This document shows positions 1 through 7,273 of a stretch of DNA of 33,813 nucleotides, piece after piece. The notes under the pieces are model-generated. The model was given only the letters and a program-made list of their open reading frames with translations, ran no database searches and had not been told where the DNA came from. The stretch is from Spirochaetota bacterium. Lineage in GTDB: Bacteria > Spirochaetota > UBA4802 > UBA5368. Each line of letters begins with the position of its first letter. The first letter of the stretch is position 1. The translations under genes were made by a program, and so were the position numbers. Location: assembly GCA_025457965.1 (NCBI GenBank), contig JALOTJ010000022.1:1-33813 (forward strand). Reading direction: 5' to 3'.

Positions 1-1197
1 AAAAAGGCGGCGCCCGGGAAAAAGGGGGCCGTGGGCAAAATCGTCGATACCATATCCACGGGCGAGCTGTACAAACAGCGGGAAAAGCAGGAAAAGCGCA
101 AGGTCGAGTCGGCCCCCGGCCGCGACCACGAGGACCTCTCCTCCATGCACGAGAGCGCCAGCGAGGAGATCGAATCGATCATCGTGCTCTTCGGCGAGAT
201 CCCGGCGACCGGCGGGCGAAAGGCGCTGTACGCGCCGGTGTTTCTCTCGGAGAGCAGGGGGATATTCGGGACCGGCACCGACTTTTCGTTCAGGTGGGTC
301 GGCTATAAACTTTCGGCGCGCTTCACCCAGAAAGCTTTCCCGTGGAGCAACACCACGCTCAGCGAAACGCTGGTCGGATCTTTCCTGTACGCCTCGGGAA
401 CCAACATCGGTTTCCGTGGAAACGCCGTCACGGAAGAGCGTCGATTCTACACCAACTACACGTCGCAGATCGTCACCCTGAAAGTCGGCATGCCGTACAA
501 GACATCAGTGGGATTTACGCTCGATTCGAGACAGTATTTTTTCGTGCGGCACAACGTCCCGGATGACTTCACCATGCCGAGCGATCATGTCAACGTATTC
601 CCCCGCATCGACCTGGGAATCGAACACCTCACCGAAAAGGGGATCGACCAGATAAAACAGGGCTATAGCCTCGAGTCGTGGGTGGGGTACGGCATCCGGA
701 ACAAATGGGAGCGATGGGGGGAGAAATCCGCGCTTGAGGATACGACGTACGCGCGGACCTTCGTAATCTACTCCTGCGAGTTGACCGCGGGCGCGCTCTT
801 CCTCCGAACGCACAACCTGGTGCTGAGGGCGCATTACAAGGGCGGCATCGACAACGATTTCCTCACGCGCCCCCGCTTCGGCGGCACCATCGACAACGCC
901 AACCTCGATGTGGTCCACGGATTCACCGTGGACAATTTCAGGGTGGAGAGCTTCGGCCTGGTAAACCTGAAATATGCATTCGATGTGGCCTCCCGCCTGC
1001 GAATCAACCTCTTCCTGGATTACGCGCGTATCTTCGACCCGGATCCCGAGCACGTGGCCGGTTCGGGCTACGGGGTGCGAATTCTCGCCCCCGGCGGCCT
1101 TCCGATTTGGATCACCCACGGCATCGGAAGACGGGAATTCCCCGAGAGCGCACGATGGGAGCACGTTGTCATGGTCATGACGGCCGCCGGCTGGTAA
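1..1197 (+). CDS. Outer-membrane beta-barrel protein, Omp85/surface-antigen-like, C-terminal part
   Basis: The frame is open from the first base, so the gene is probably cut at its 5' end; a GTG at 31 is a possible start, but no signal peptide follows it. The first 50 or so residues after that GTG are charged and rich in Lys and Glu. The rest alternates polar and hydrophobic residues with many aromatics, as in transmembrane beta strands. The C-terminus holds a Gly-rich YGVRILAPGGLPIWITHGIG stretch resembling the last strands of Omp85-type barrels, and the chain ends in Trp, as expected for recognition by the Bam machinery. Likely role: an outer-membrane transporter, assembly factor or secretion channel. 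I cannot tell BamA, TamA or a patatin-linked barrel apart because the N-terminal domains lie outside the window. Confidence 0.6.
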   Translation, partial: KKAAPGKKGAVGKIVDTISTGELYKQREKQEKRKVESAPGRDHEDLSSMHESASEEIESIIVLFGEIPATGGRKALYAPVFLSESRGIFGTGTDFSFRWVGYKLSARFTQKAFPWSNTTLSETLVGSFLYASGTNIGFRGNAVTEERRFYTNYTSQIVTLKVGMPYKTSVGFTLDSRQYFFVRHNVPDDFTMPSDHVNVFPRIDLGIEHLTEKGIDQIKQGYSLESWVGYGIRNKWERWGEKSALEDTTYARTFVIYSCELTAGALFLRTHNLVLRAHYKGGIDNDFLTRPRFGGTIDNANLDVVHGFTVDNFRVESFGLVNLKYAFDVASRLRINLFLDYARIFDPDPEHVAGSGYGVRILAPGGLPIWITHGIGRREFPESARWEHVVMVMTAAGW

Positions 1198-1205
1198 AAA
1201 AAAGC

Positions 1206-1238
1206 TTGACTGAGCGCGCTTTCGCCGCAGAGCATAAT
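1206..1238 (+). promoter_or_regulatory. Possible sigma-70 promoter for ribH-nusB
   Basis: TTGACT at 1206-1211 and CATAAT at 1233-1238 each match the consensus at five of six positions, but the spacer is 21 bp, longer than the usual 17. They lie in the 153-bp gap before ribH, the only non-coding stretch upstream of this gene group. Weak call. Confidence 0.25.
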
Positions 1239-1244
1239 AGCCGT

Positions 1245-1259
1245 ATGATCATTAATCAT
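1245..1259. repeat. Small inverted repeat ATGAT-N5-ATCAT
   Basis: ATGAT at 1245-1249 and ATCAT at 1255-1259 form a 5-bp inverted repeat in an AT-rich patch just downstream of the possible -10 element and about 90 bp before ribH. It could be an operator, or chance in an AT-rich stretch. Confidence 0.2.
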
Positions 1260-1350
1260 CAATAGACTTGCTGCGAAATGCGGATTGCGGCGGTTTTCCC
1301 GGTTTCGCGGCAACTCTAATATCATTGTGCTGGAAGAGGCGGTCGCGCTC

Positions 1351-1815
1351 ATGAAGGTAATAGAAGGTAAACTCGACGCGTCGGGACTCAGGTTCGGCAT
1401 CGTCGTATCGCGGTTCAACGAATTCATAACCCAGAAGCTTCTGGGCGGTACGATTGACTGCCTTAAAAGAAACAACGCCGATGAAAACAACATAACCGTG
1501 CTCTGGGTCCCCGGATCGTTCGAGATTCCGGCGGCGACCAAACGCCTGGTCGATACGGGCTCCTTCGACGCGGTGATCTGTCTTGGCGCGGTTATACGCG
1601 GCGCCACGCCGCATTTCGATTTCGTCGCCTCGGAGGTCTCAAAGGGCGTGGCCCAGATTTCCCTGGAGGCCTCCATCCCCGTGGTCTTCGGCGTACTCAC
1701 CACGGACAACATCGAACAGGCGATCGAGCGCGCCGGGACGAAATCCGGCAACAAGGGCTTCGACGCAGCGCTTTCGGCGATCGAGATGGCCAATATCTTC
1801 AAACAGATCCGCTGA
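1351..1815 (+). CDS. ribH: 6,7-dimethyl-8-ribityllumazine synthase
   Basis: RibH condenses 5-amino-6-ribitylaminouracil with 3,4-dihydroxy-2-butanone 4-phosphate to give lumazine, the penultimate step of riboflavin synthesis in the cytoplasm. The 154-residue protein has the family landmarks: SRFNEFI near residue 20, WVPGSFEIP at 52-60, [16 protein letters not shown] at 78-92 with the catalytic His at 88, and GVLTTDN plus an AGTKSGNKG phosphate-binding loop further on. Length is typical. I chose the ATG at 1351, behind an AGAGG, because the lumazine synthase fold begins there; an in-frame ATG at 1285 would add 22 residues unlike the family. The stop abuts the nusB start with no gap, the common ribH-nusB arrangement. 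Flavin is relevant here because the window also encodes a flavin-rich Na+-NQR. Confidence 0.95.
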   Translation: MKVIEGKLDASGLRFGIVVSRFNEFITQKLLGGTIDCLKRNNADENNITVLWVPGSFEIPAATKRLVDTGSFDAVICLGAVIRGATPHFDFVASEVSKGVAQISLEASIPVVFGVLTTDNIEQAIERAGTKSGNKGFDAALSAIEMANIFKQIR

Positions 1816-2262
1816 ATGGGACACCGGCGAAAATCCCGGGAGTATGCGCTTCAGGGTCTTTACATGTTCGAAACGGTGCATACCCCTCCCGAGGAGCTCG
1901 CCATGCTCGGATGGGTGGACAAGGACATCTCCGAGGACATCCGCCGGTTCGCCGTCTCGCTGATCGACGGGTCTTTACAGAACATGGATGAGATCGATAA
2001 CCTCATAAAGACCTATTCCAAAAACTGGAAGTTCGAGCGCCTGAGCGCCGTCGACAAGTCCATTCTGAGACTTTCAATTTTTGCGCTGCTCCACCTCCCG
2101 GACATTCCATCGGCGGTTACGATCAACGAGGGCATCGAACTCGGAAAGATCTACGGCGGCGAAAGCTCCGGACAGTTTATAAACGGCATACTCGACGCCA
2201 TACATAAATATGAACTGAAAATGGAGGAAACAGCGGAGAGTGAGCCCGATAACAAAAAATAG
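1816..2262 (+). CDS. nusB: Transcription antitermination factor NusB
   Basis: NusB binds boxA RNA together with NusE (ribosomal protein S10) and supports antitermination and rRNA maturation. The 148-residue protein starts MGHRRKSREYALQGLYMFE, the usual basic RNA-binding N-terminus of a small all-helical fold, and later shows KNWKFERLSAVDKSILRLS and AVTINEGIELGKIYGGESSG, which match conserved NusB segments. The start directly follows the ribH stop, so the two are surely co-translated. The last 23 bases overlap the next gene. Length and motifs are ordinary. Confidence 0.95.
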   Translation: MGHRRKSREYALQGLYMFETVHTPPEELAMLGWVDKDISEDIRRFAVSLIDGSLQNMDEIDNLIKTYSKNWKFERLSAVDKSILRLSIFALLHLPDIPSAVTINEGIELGKIYGGESSGQFINGILDAIHKYELKMEETAESEPDNKK

Positions 2263-4282
2263 GTTTTCCATTTCCTCCGGCGACGAGGCGGACGACTCCC
2301 CCGGAGAAATAAAACGAAACAGGTTCAGCCTGACCGACACCCTTAAAAGCCGGAAATACCTCCCCGTGGCGGTTATATCGGGGATCGCCGTTCTGGCCGT
2401 GGCCGCCATCCTTCTGCTCACCGCCTATTACAAGAAACCGTCGCTGTTCACCCCATCCGATAAAACGGCGGGCGATTCCATCTACTCGGACACCGACAAA
2501 AAAGAGCTTCCGGGGGGCGAGGTCGAGAACCTCCATCTCAAAAGGGGTATCGAAAGCTATCACAAGGGGTATTTCAATGATGCGCTGGCCGAGTTCGCCG
2601 AGGTGGTCGAGTCCGGGGCCTCCAACGAGGAAAAGGCCATGGCGCTCACCTATGCGGGCATCATCCACGACGACAAGGGCGATTTCAATAAGGCGGTCGA
2701 AAGCTACAACCGGGCCCTCACCTATGACCGTAAAAATCCGGTGATTTACCGGAACCTCGCCCTGGCCTACCGGCACAAGAAAGACTACGACAGGGCAGCG
2801 GAGTTCGCCGAAAAGGCGGTCGACGCCGACTCGGGAAACATCCATAACAGGGTGCTGCGCGGCAACATCTACTTTGAACAGGGTCGCTATGCCGACGCCG
2901 CGCGCGAATACGAGGCGGCGCTTGAAACATCGCCCGAGGACCCGCCCTCGCTCTATAACCTGGCGATCGCCCTCCTTAAAAAAGGCGACGAGGTCTCCGC
3001 GATCGAATACCTCAAGCGCGCCGGCGCCGCCGATAAAATCGGGCAGGTCGCCTCGCGTGCCTACGGAAGGCTCGGCGTTCTTTTCACCGAGCGGCGCGAC
3101 TACCCGCAGGCCGAAAAATTCCTGGAGCTCGCCGTTTCCATCGCCCCCCGCGACGCCGTTAACCATTACAACCTGGGAATCGTCTATTCCCGGCAGAACA
3201 AAAACGAGAAGGCCCTGGAGGCCTTTGTCAGGGCCGGTGAGCTCGGCCACGACGATGTGGCGATGCTCGAAAGCCTGGGCGAGGCCTATTACTCGCTTAA
3301 AGACTACGACCGCAGCCTCGAGACCTACAACCGCCTGCTCGGCACCTCGAAGCGGAACGCGCGCGTCCTCTCGCGCATCGCCGAGATTTATTACGACAAG
3401 GGCGACCTGGACCGGGCCTACGAATTCTATCACAAGATTACCACCTACGAACCGGCCTCTGAAAATGCGCGCGTCGCTTATCTCAACATGGGCAACATCC
3501 TCGACGACGCCCAGCGCTTCGAGGAATCGATCCAGGCGTACGAAAAGGCGCTGGCCATAAGCCCCAAGGACGATTCCGCGCTTTACAACCTGGGAATCGC
3601 CTACAAGCACGCCGGCAAACCCCAGCTGGCGATCGATTCGTGGAAGAAGGCCGCCGAGCTCAATCCCGACAATCCCCAGCCGCTGCTCGCGCTCGCGGAC
3701 TATTACTACGAGAACAACCACTACGACATGGCCATGGACGAGTACCAGCGGATACTGCGGCGCTGGCCGAACATCCAGGAAGGGCACTTCAGCCTGGCCA
3801 CGATCTATTATAAGAAAAACCTGCTCGACTACGCCCGCGAGGAATACAAACGCGTCATCGAAATCAACGAGAAGTCCGACCTAGCGCGGCGCGCCTACGT
3901 CAACCTGGGGATCCTCGCCTCGAAGATCGAAAAACCGAGCGACGATTCCATGAGGAACGCCGTCGGCTATGTGCAGAAGGCGCTGCTCCTGAAACCCGGC
4001 GACGCCGAGGCGCTTTTTTCGCTCGGCCTGCTGTACGCCAGGAAGGAGATGCACGACAAGGCGATCGATACCTTTTACCAGGCAGTCCGCGCGACGAACG
4101 ACCCCAAGGTGATCGCCGAATCGTACAACAACATCGGCAAGTGCTACTTCAAGAAAGGCATGCATAAGAAGGCCCTGCAGTCCTTCACCCGGGGCATCGA
4201 GGAGGACCCGGTGAACGAGGAGATCCGCATGAACCGCAAGGTCGCGATGCAGGCCTACGAGGAAGAGCTGGCGCGGCGGTGA
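2240..4282 (+). CDS. Membrane-anchored TPR repeat protein
   Basis: The 680-residue protein has a short charged N-terminus of about 40 residues, one membrane segment at about 41-61 (LPVAVISGIAVLAVAAILLL) and then a long run of tetratricopeptide repeats from about residue 95 to the end. Typical TPR signatures recur roughly every 34 residues, such as YNNIGKCYFKKGMHKKALQSF near the C-terminus and ALYNLGIAYKHAGKPQLAID earlier; I estimate 14 to 16 repeats. One membrane segment without a cleavage site suggests an inner-membrane anchor with the repeats in the periplasm, as in scaffolds for envelope complexes. The start is GTG inside the end of nusB; no internal Met comes before the membrane segment. 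The stop overlaps the next gene by 4 bases. The partner is not known. Confidence 0.85.
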   Translation: MSPITKNRFSISSGDEADDSPGEIKRNRFSLTDTLKSRKYLPVAVISGIAVLAVAAILLLTAYYKKPSLFTPSDKTAGDSIYSDTDKKELPGGEVENLHLKRGIESYHKGYFNDALAEFAEVVESGASNEEKAMALTYAGIIHDDKGDFNKAVESYNRALTYDRKNPVIYRNLALAYRHKKDYDRAAEFAEKAVDADSGNIHNRVLRGNIYFEQGRYADAAREYEAALETSPEDPPSLYNLAIALLKKGDEVSAIEYLKRAGAADKIGQVASRAYGRLGVLFTERRDYPQAEKFLELAVSIAPRDAVNHYNLGIVYSRQNKNEKALEAFVRAGELGHDDVAMLESLGEAYYSLKDYDRSLETYNRLLGTSKRNARVLSRIAEIYYDKGDLDRAYEFYHKITTYEPASENARVAYLNMGNILDDAQRFEESIQAYEKALAISPKDDSALYNLGIAYKHAGKPQLAIDSWKKAAELNPDNPQPLLALADYYYENNHYDMAMDEYQRILRRWPNIQEGHFSLATIYYKKNLLDYAREEYKRVIEINEKSDLARRAYVNLGILASKIEKPSDDSMRNAVGYVQKALLLKPGDAEALFSLGLLYARKEMHDKAIDTFYQAVRATNDPKVIAESYNNIGKCYFKKGMHKKALQSFTRGIEEDPVNEEIRMNRKVAMQAYEEELARR

Positions 4283-5448
4283 AGGCGATGAAGGGGCCGC
4301 ACCGCGCATACCTGGAGGAAATGGAGGAGTCGCTGCTCGCGCCGTGGGCCGCGCATTCCGGACGCTCCCGCGGCCGGCAGTACCCGGAGCCCTCGCACTC
4401 CTACCGCACGGAATTCCAGCGCGACCGCGAACGCATCATCCACTCCCGCGCCTTCAGAAGGCTCGAATACAAGACACAGGTGTTCGTGAACCACGAGGGC
4501 GACCACTACCGAACCCGCCTCACCCACACCATCGAGGTCGCCCAGATCGCGCGATCGATCGCGCGTGCGCTCAGGCTGAACGAGGACCTTGCCGAGGCCG
4601 TCGCGCTCGCCCACGACCTCGGGCACACTCCCTTCGGCCATTCGGGCGAACGCGCCCTCAATGATCTCATGACCGATTCGGGAGGGTTCGAGCACAACCG
4701 TCAGAGCCTGCGCGTGGTCGAGAAGCTCGAGGAGCGCTACGACGGATTCCCGGGCCTCAACCTCACCTGGGAGACGCGCGAGGGCATTATCAAGCACTCT
4801 TCCTGCTACGACCATCCGGAGGCGTCGGACTACGCACCGGCCGAACGGCCGTCGCTCGAAGCGCAGATCATCGATTACGCCGACGAAATCGCCTACAACA
4901 ACCACGATATCGACGACGGCCTCACCTCGGGACTTCTTGACCTCGACGAGGTGCGCGGGCTTTCCATCTGGAAGCTGGCCGTGGCGCGGCGCGGCGGCGA
5001 CGTTGCGCTGCCCGGGGGAAGGAAGTTGCTGGTGAGCGCCGTCATACGGACGATAATCGACCTGCTGGTATCCGATCTCATCGACACGACCCGCTCCGCC
5101 GTCGGGCGCATGGGGATACAGAGCTACGAGGATGTGCGGAATGCGCCGTGCAAGGCCGTCGGCTTCAGCGATGAAATCGACACGGCGAATAAAGAGCTGA
5201 AGGATTTCCTCCGAAAGAGTTTGTACCGTCATTACCGGGTGGTCAGGATGAGCATAAAGGCGCAGAAGGTGATCAACGACCTTTTCACGCTGTACTTCGA
5301 ACATCCGAACGCGCTGCCCGAAAGCTATTATAACCGCATTGAGAGCGACGGGATCCGACAGACTATTTCCGATTACATAGCGGGCATGACCGACCGCTAC
5401 GCGCTCGAGGAACACCAGAAGCTTACTGATCCGATGATCCGCGTATAA
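4279..5448 (+). CDS. dgt: Deoxyguanosinetriphosphate triphosphohydrolase-like HD protein
   Basis: Members of this family hydrolyse dNTPs to deoxynucleoside and triphosphate, helping to set dNTP pools. The 389-residue protein has the conserved order of the shorter (non-E. coli) branch: AFRRLEYKTQVFVNHEGDHYRTRLTHT at about 58-84, AHDLGHTPFGHSGE at 111-124, then IIDYADEIAYNNHDIDDG at about 197-214. The metal ligands of the HD domain are visible: His83, His112-Asp113 and Asp202. Length is normal. GTG at 4279 overlaps the TPR stop; ATG at 4288 and ATG at 4321 (just behind GGAGG) are alternative starts that keep the whole domain. Substrate specificity within dNTPs cannot be read from sequence. Confidence 0.9.
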   Translation: MKAMKGPHRAYLEEMEESLLAPWAAHSGRSRGRQYPEPSHSYRTEFQRDRERIIHSRAFRRLEYKTQVFVNHEGDHYRTRLTHTIEVAQIARSIARALRLNEDLAEAVALAHDLGHTPFGHSGERALNDLMTDSGGFEHNRQSLRVVEKLEERYDGFPGLNLTWETREGIIKHSSCYDHPEASDYAPAERPSLEAQIIDYADEIAYNNHDIDDGLTSGLLDLDEVRGLSIWKLAVARRGGDVALPGGRKLLVSAVIRTIIDLLVSDLIDTTRSAVGRMGIQSYEDVRNAPCKAVGFSDEIDTANKELKDFLRKSLYRHYRVVRMSIKAQKVINDLFTLYFEHPNALPESYYNRIESDGIRQTISDYIAGMTDRYALEEHQKLTDPMIRV

Positions 5449-5452
5449 CGGT

Positions 5453-5475
5453 GATGCCGGACCACGAACGGCATC
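5453..5475. repeat. Hairpin GATGCCG / CGGCATC after the dGTPase gene
   Basis: GATGCCG at 5453-5459 pairs with CGGCATC at 5469-5475 around a 9-base loop, starting 5 bases after the stop. A second weak stem (GGCCG 5476-5480 with CGGCC 5495-5499) is followed by ATTTT. Together they might act as a weak terminator or as a boundary in the transcript before the next gene at 5519; no proper U-tract follows the first stem. Confidence 0.35.
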
Positions 5476-5518
5476 GGCCGTAACGCCGACACGGCGGCCA
5501 TTTTAGCGGAGACCTCCA

Positions 5519-6037
5519 ATGCCCGACGATTACGCCGAAATACCGGACTACATACGCGAGCTGATCGACGCCGGGGAGCTCGAGGAGATACGCATTGACG
5601 CCGAGGGCAACTGGTCGCATGCCGGCGAATCCTTCCAGAACCAGCGCATCATCGATTTTTTCAACCGCTCGATCGACGTGACGGCGGACGGCATCTATGT
5701 GATCCGCTACGGGCCTTTCGTCCATCCGATCGTCGTCGAAGACGCCCCGGTATTCATTACCGGTGTGCGGTTGGAGGGCTTCGGTGACTTCGAGCGCGTA
5801 TTTGTGACGCCGACCACGGGAATCGAGGAGGAGCTCGACATCAATACGCTCGGATTCCGCCGGCCGGGCGGCCTGTATTGCCGGGTTAGGGAAGGCAGGC
5901 TTCAGGCAAAATTCAGGAGGTCTCCATCCTTCCAGATACTCGACCGGCTCGAGGAAAGCGATGACACCTTTTACATTACGCTGTGCGGACAGCGGATCAT
6001 CCTCACCGAGAAAGTGGAGGCCCTGGACCAGGAATGA
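5519..6037 (+). CDS. DUF1285-like protein of unknown function
   Basis: A 172-residue soluble protein with no signal peptide or membrane segment. The middle matches the pattern of the DUF1285 family: RIDAEGNWSHAGESFQNQRI, then a short linker, then YGPFVHPIVVEDAPVFITGV, with beta-rich content throughout. Structural work on that family describes a small pleckstrin-homology-like fold of unknown role; that is general knowledge, not seen here. A GGAG at 5508-5511 lies 7 bases ahead of the ATG. Its TGA overlaps the ATG of the next gene (ATGA at 6034-6037), so the two are translationally coupled, which hints at a shared redox or envelope role. The assignment to DUF1285 is by pattern only. Confidence 0.65.
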   Translation: MPDDYAEIPDYIRELIDAGELEEIRIDAEGNWSHAGESFQNQRIIDFFNRSIDVTADGIYVIRYGPFVHPIVVEDAPVFITGVRLEGFGDFERVFVTPTTGIEEELDINTLGFRRPGGLYCRVREGRLQAKFRRSPSFQILDRLEESDDTFYITLCGQRIILTEKVEALDQE

Positions 6038-7266
6038 AAAAGTACACGCTTGCCATACTCATGCTCGCACTCGCCGGTGCCGTCCTGTCCGGCGTACTGG
6101 CCGCCGACCATTATCATCCCGGCATTCAGGAGCGCGTCATCGCCTGCGGCGACGCGCTGGACAATCCCTGCCGGGCGCTCGGGCTTTCGGGGTACGCCGA
6201 GGTTTTAGGCGTGCCGATCGCGCTCTTCGGGCTCTTCTATTACCTTTTCATACTGTTTACGCTGCTCGCGGCCGACTACGCCGGAGGGCGTTACCATGGA
6301 GATGCGGTCTGCGTCCTTCTGCCGCTTGCGCTCCTCGCGCTCGCCGCGGACGTCGTGCTCGCGGCGCTACTGCTACGGCTTGGCCTCTTCTGTTCTCTGT
6401 GCGTGGCGACGTACGCGGTTAACGTGCTCATTGCCGCGGCGCTGTACCAGTGGTGGCGCAAAATCCGGCAAACCGGCGGCCATGGCCTCCGCGGGTCTTT
6501 TCACAGTCTCGTCCGGCTGTCCGCCACCCACGACGGCCGTGCGGTGTTCGCGCTCTATCTGCTCTTCACCTTTTTTCTTTTCTTCACCGTACTGGCCGCG
6601 GGCGGACTTATGAAAACAGGGGCGAGCGGCACACGGATCCCGAAAAACGAAATCGCCGGGCACGTTAACGCATTCTACTCGACCGCTCCCGGGTCGACGA
6701 CCCTTCCCGACAGCGCGCTTACGCTCGGCGAAGGGGGCCTCACCATTTCGGTATTTACGGATTTTCTGTGCGGCGCCTGCTACCAGTTCTACGCGGTGGA
6801 GAAAGACCTCTTCGCCCGATACCGCGGCCGCATCCGCGTGGCCTACTACCACTACCCGCTCGACCGCGCCTGCAATCCGAACGTCGGCTCGAGCCGTTAC
6901 CCGGGGTCCTGCGCGGCGTCGCGCGCCATGATCGCCGCATCACGGATGGGCATCTTCAGGGAGTATTTCCTGGCGCATTTCGGAAGCTTCGAGCGCATCA
7001 AACGCGCTTTCTCTCCCGATGTCGCGATAGCAGCGGCCGCGGGGCTTGCCGATGCGGAAGAATTTACCGAAACGATGAACTCACGCGAGACGGAAGAGTC
7101 CCTCGCCCGGGACCTCGAACTTGCGCGGAGGCTCGGAATACGCGCCACGCCGACCATTATCATCGGGGGCAGAAGGCTTGAGGGAGTGCCGCCGGCGGAG
7201 ATACTGTTCGGCATAATCGACCGGGAGTTTCGTTCGGACAGAGGGGCGGGAGCAAAGCGCCGGTGA
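6034..7266 (+). CDS. VKOR-DsbA fusion: membrane disulfide-forming enzyme
   Basis: A 410-residue two-domain protein that should make disulfide bonds in periplasmic proteins and pass the electrons to quinone. The N-terminal part is a vitamin K epoxide reductase-like domain: a membrane segment at 3-23, the loop pair Cys38 and Cys46 in ACGDALDNPCRALG, then LGVPIALFGLFYYLF, and the quinone-facing CSLC motif at 120-123 inside a membrane helix. A further helix lies at about 171-190. The C-terminal part is a DsbA-type thioredoxin domain with FLCGACYQFY, active-site cysteines 246 and 249, and ATPT with the cis-Pro at 373. Two extra cysteines lie near 280 and 293. I use the ATG at 6034; the frame extends upstream but that part only overlaps the preceding gene. 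All catalytic cysteines are intact. Confidence 0.9.
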   Translation: MKKYTLAILMLALAGAVLSGVLAADHYHPGIQERVIACGDALDNPCRALGLSGYAEVLGVPIALFGLFYYLFILFTLLAADYAGGRYHGDAVCVLLPLALLALAADVVLAALLLRLGLFCSLCVATYAVNVLIAAALYQWWRKIRQTGGHGLRGSFHSLVRLSATHDGRAVFALYLLFTFFLFFTVLAAGGLMKTGASGTRIPKNEIAGHVNAFYSTAPGSTTLPDSALTLGEGGLTISVFTDFLCGACYQFYAVEKDLFARYRGRIRVAYYHYPLDRACNPNVGSSRYPGSCAASRAMIAASRMGIFREYFLAHFGSFERIKRAFSPDVAIAAAAGLADAEEFTETMNSRETEESLARDLELARRLGIRATPTIIIGGRRLEGVPPAEILFGIIDREFRSDRGAGAKRR

Positions 7267-7273
7267 AATCAGG

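Noticed and set aside
2177-3787. A 536-residue open frame on the minus strand opposite the TPR gene
   Set aside because: It mirrors the regular codon pattern of the TPR repeats, is rich in Val/Gly/Arg without domain signatures, and overlaps a convincing gene entirely.
4255-5415. A 386-residue minus-strand frame opposite the dGTPase gene
   Set aside because: Antisense shadow in GC-rich DNA; no motif is visible and the plus-strand gene has full catalytic motifs.
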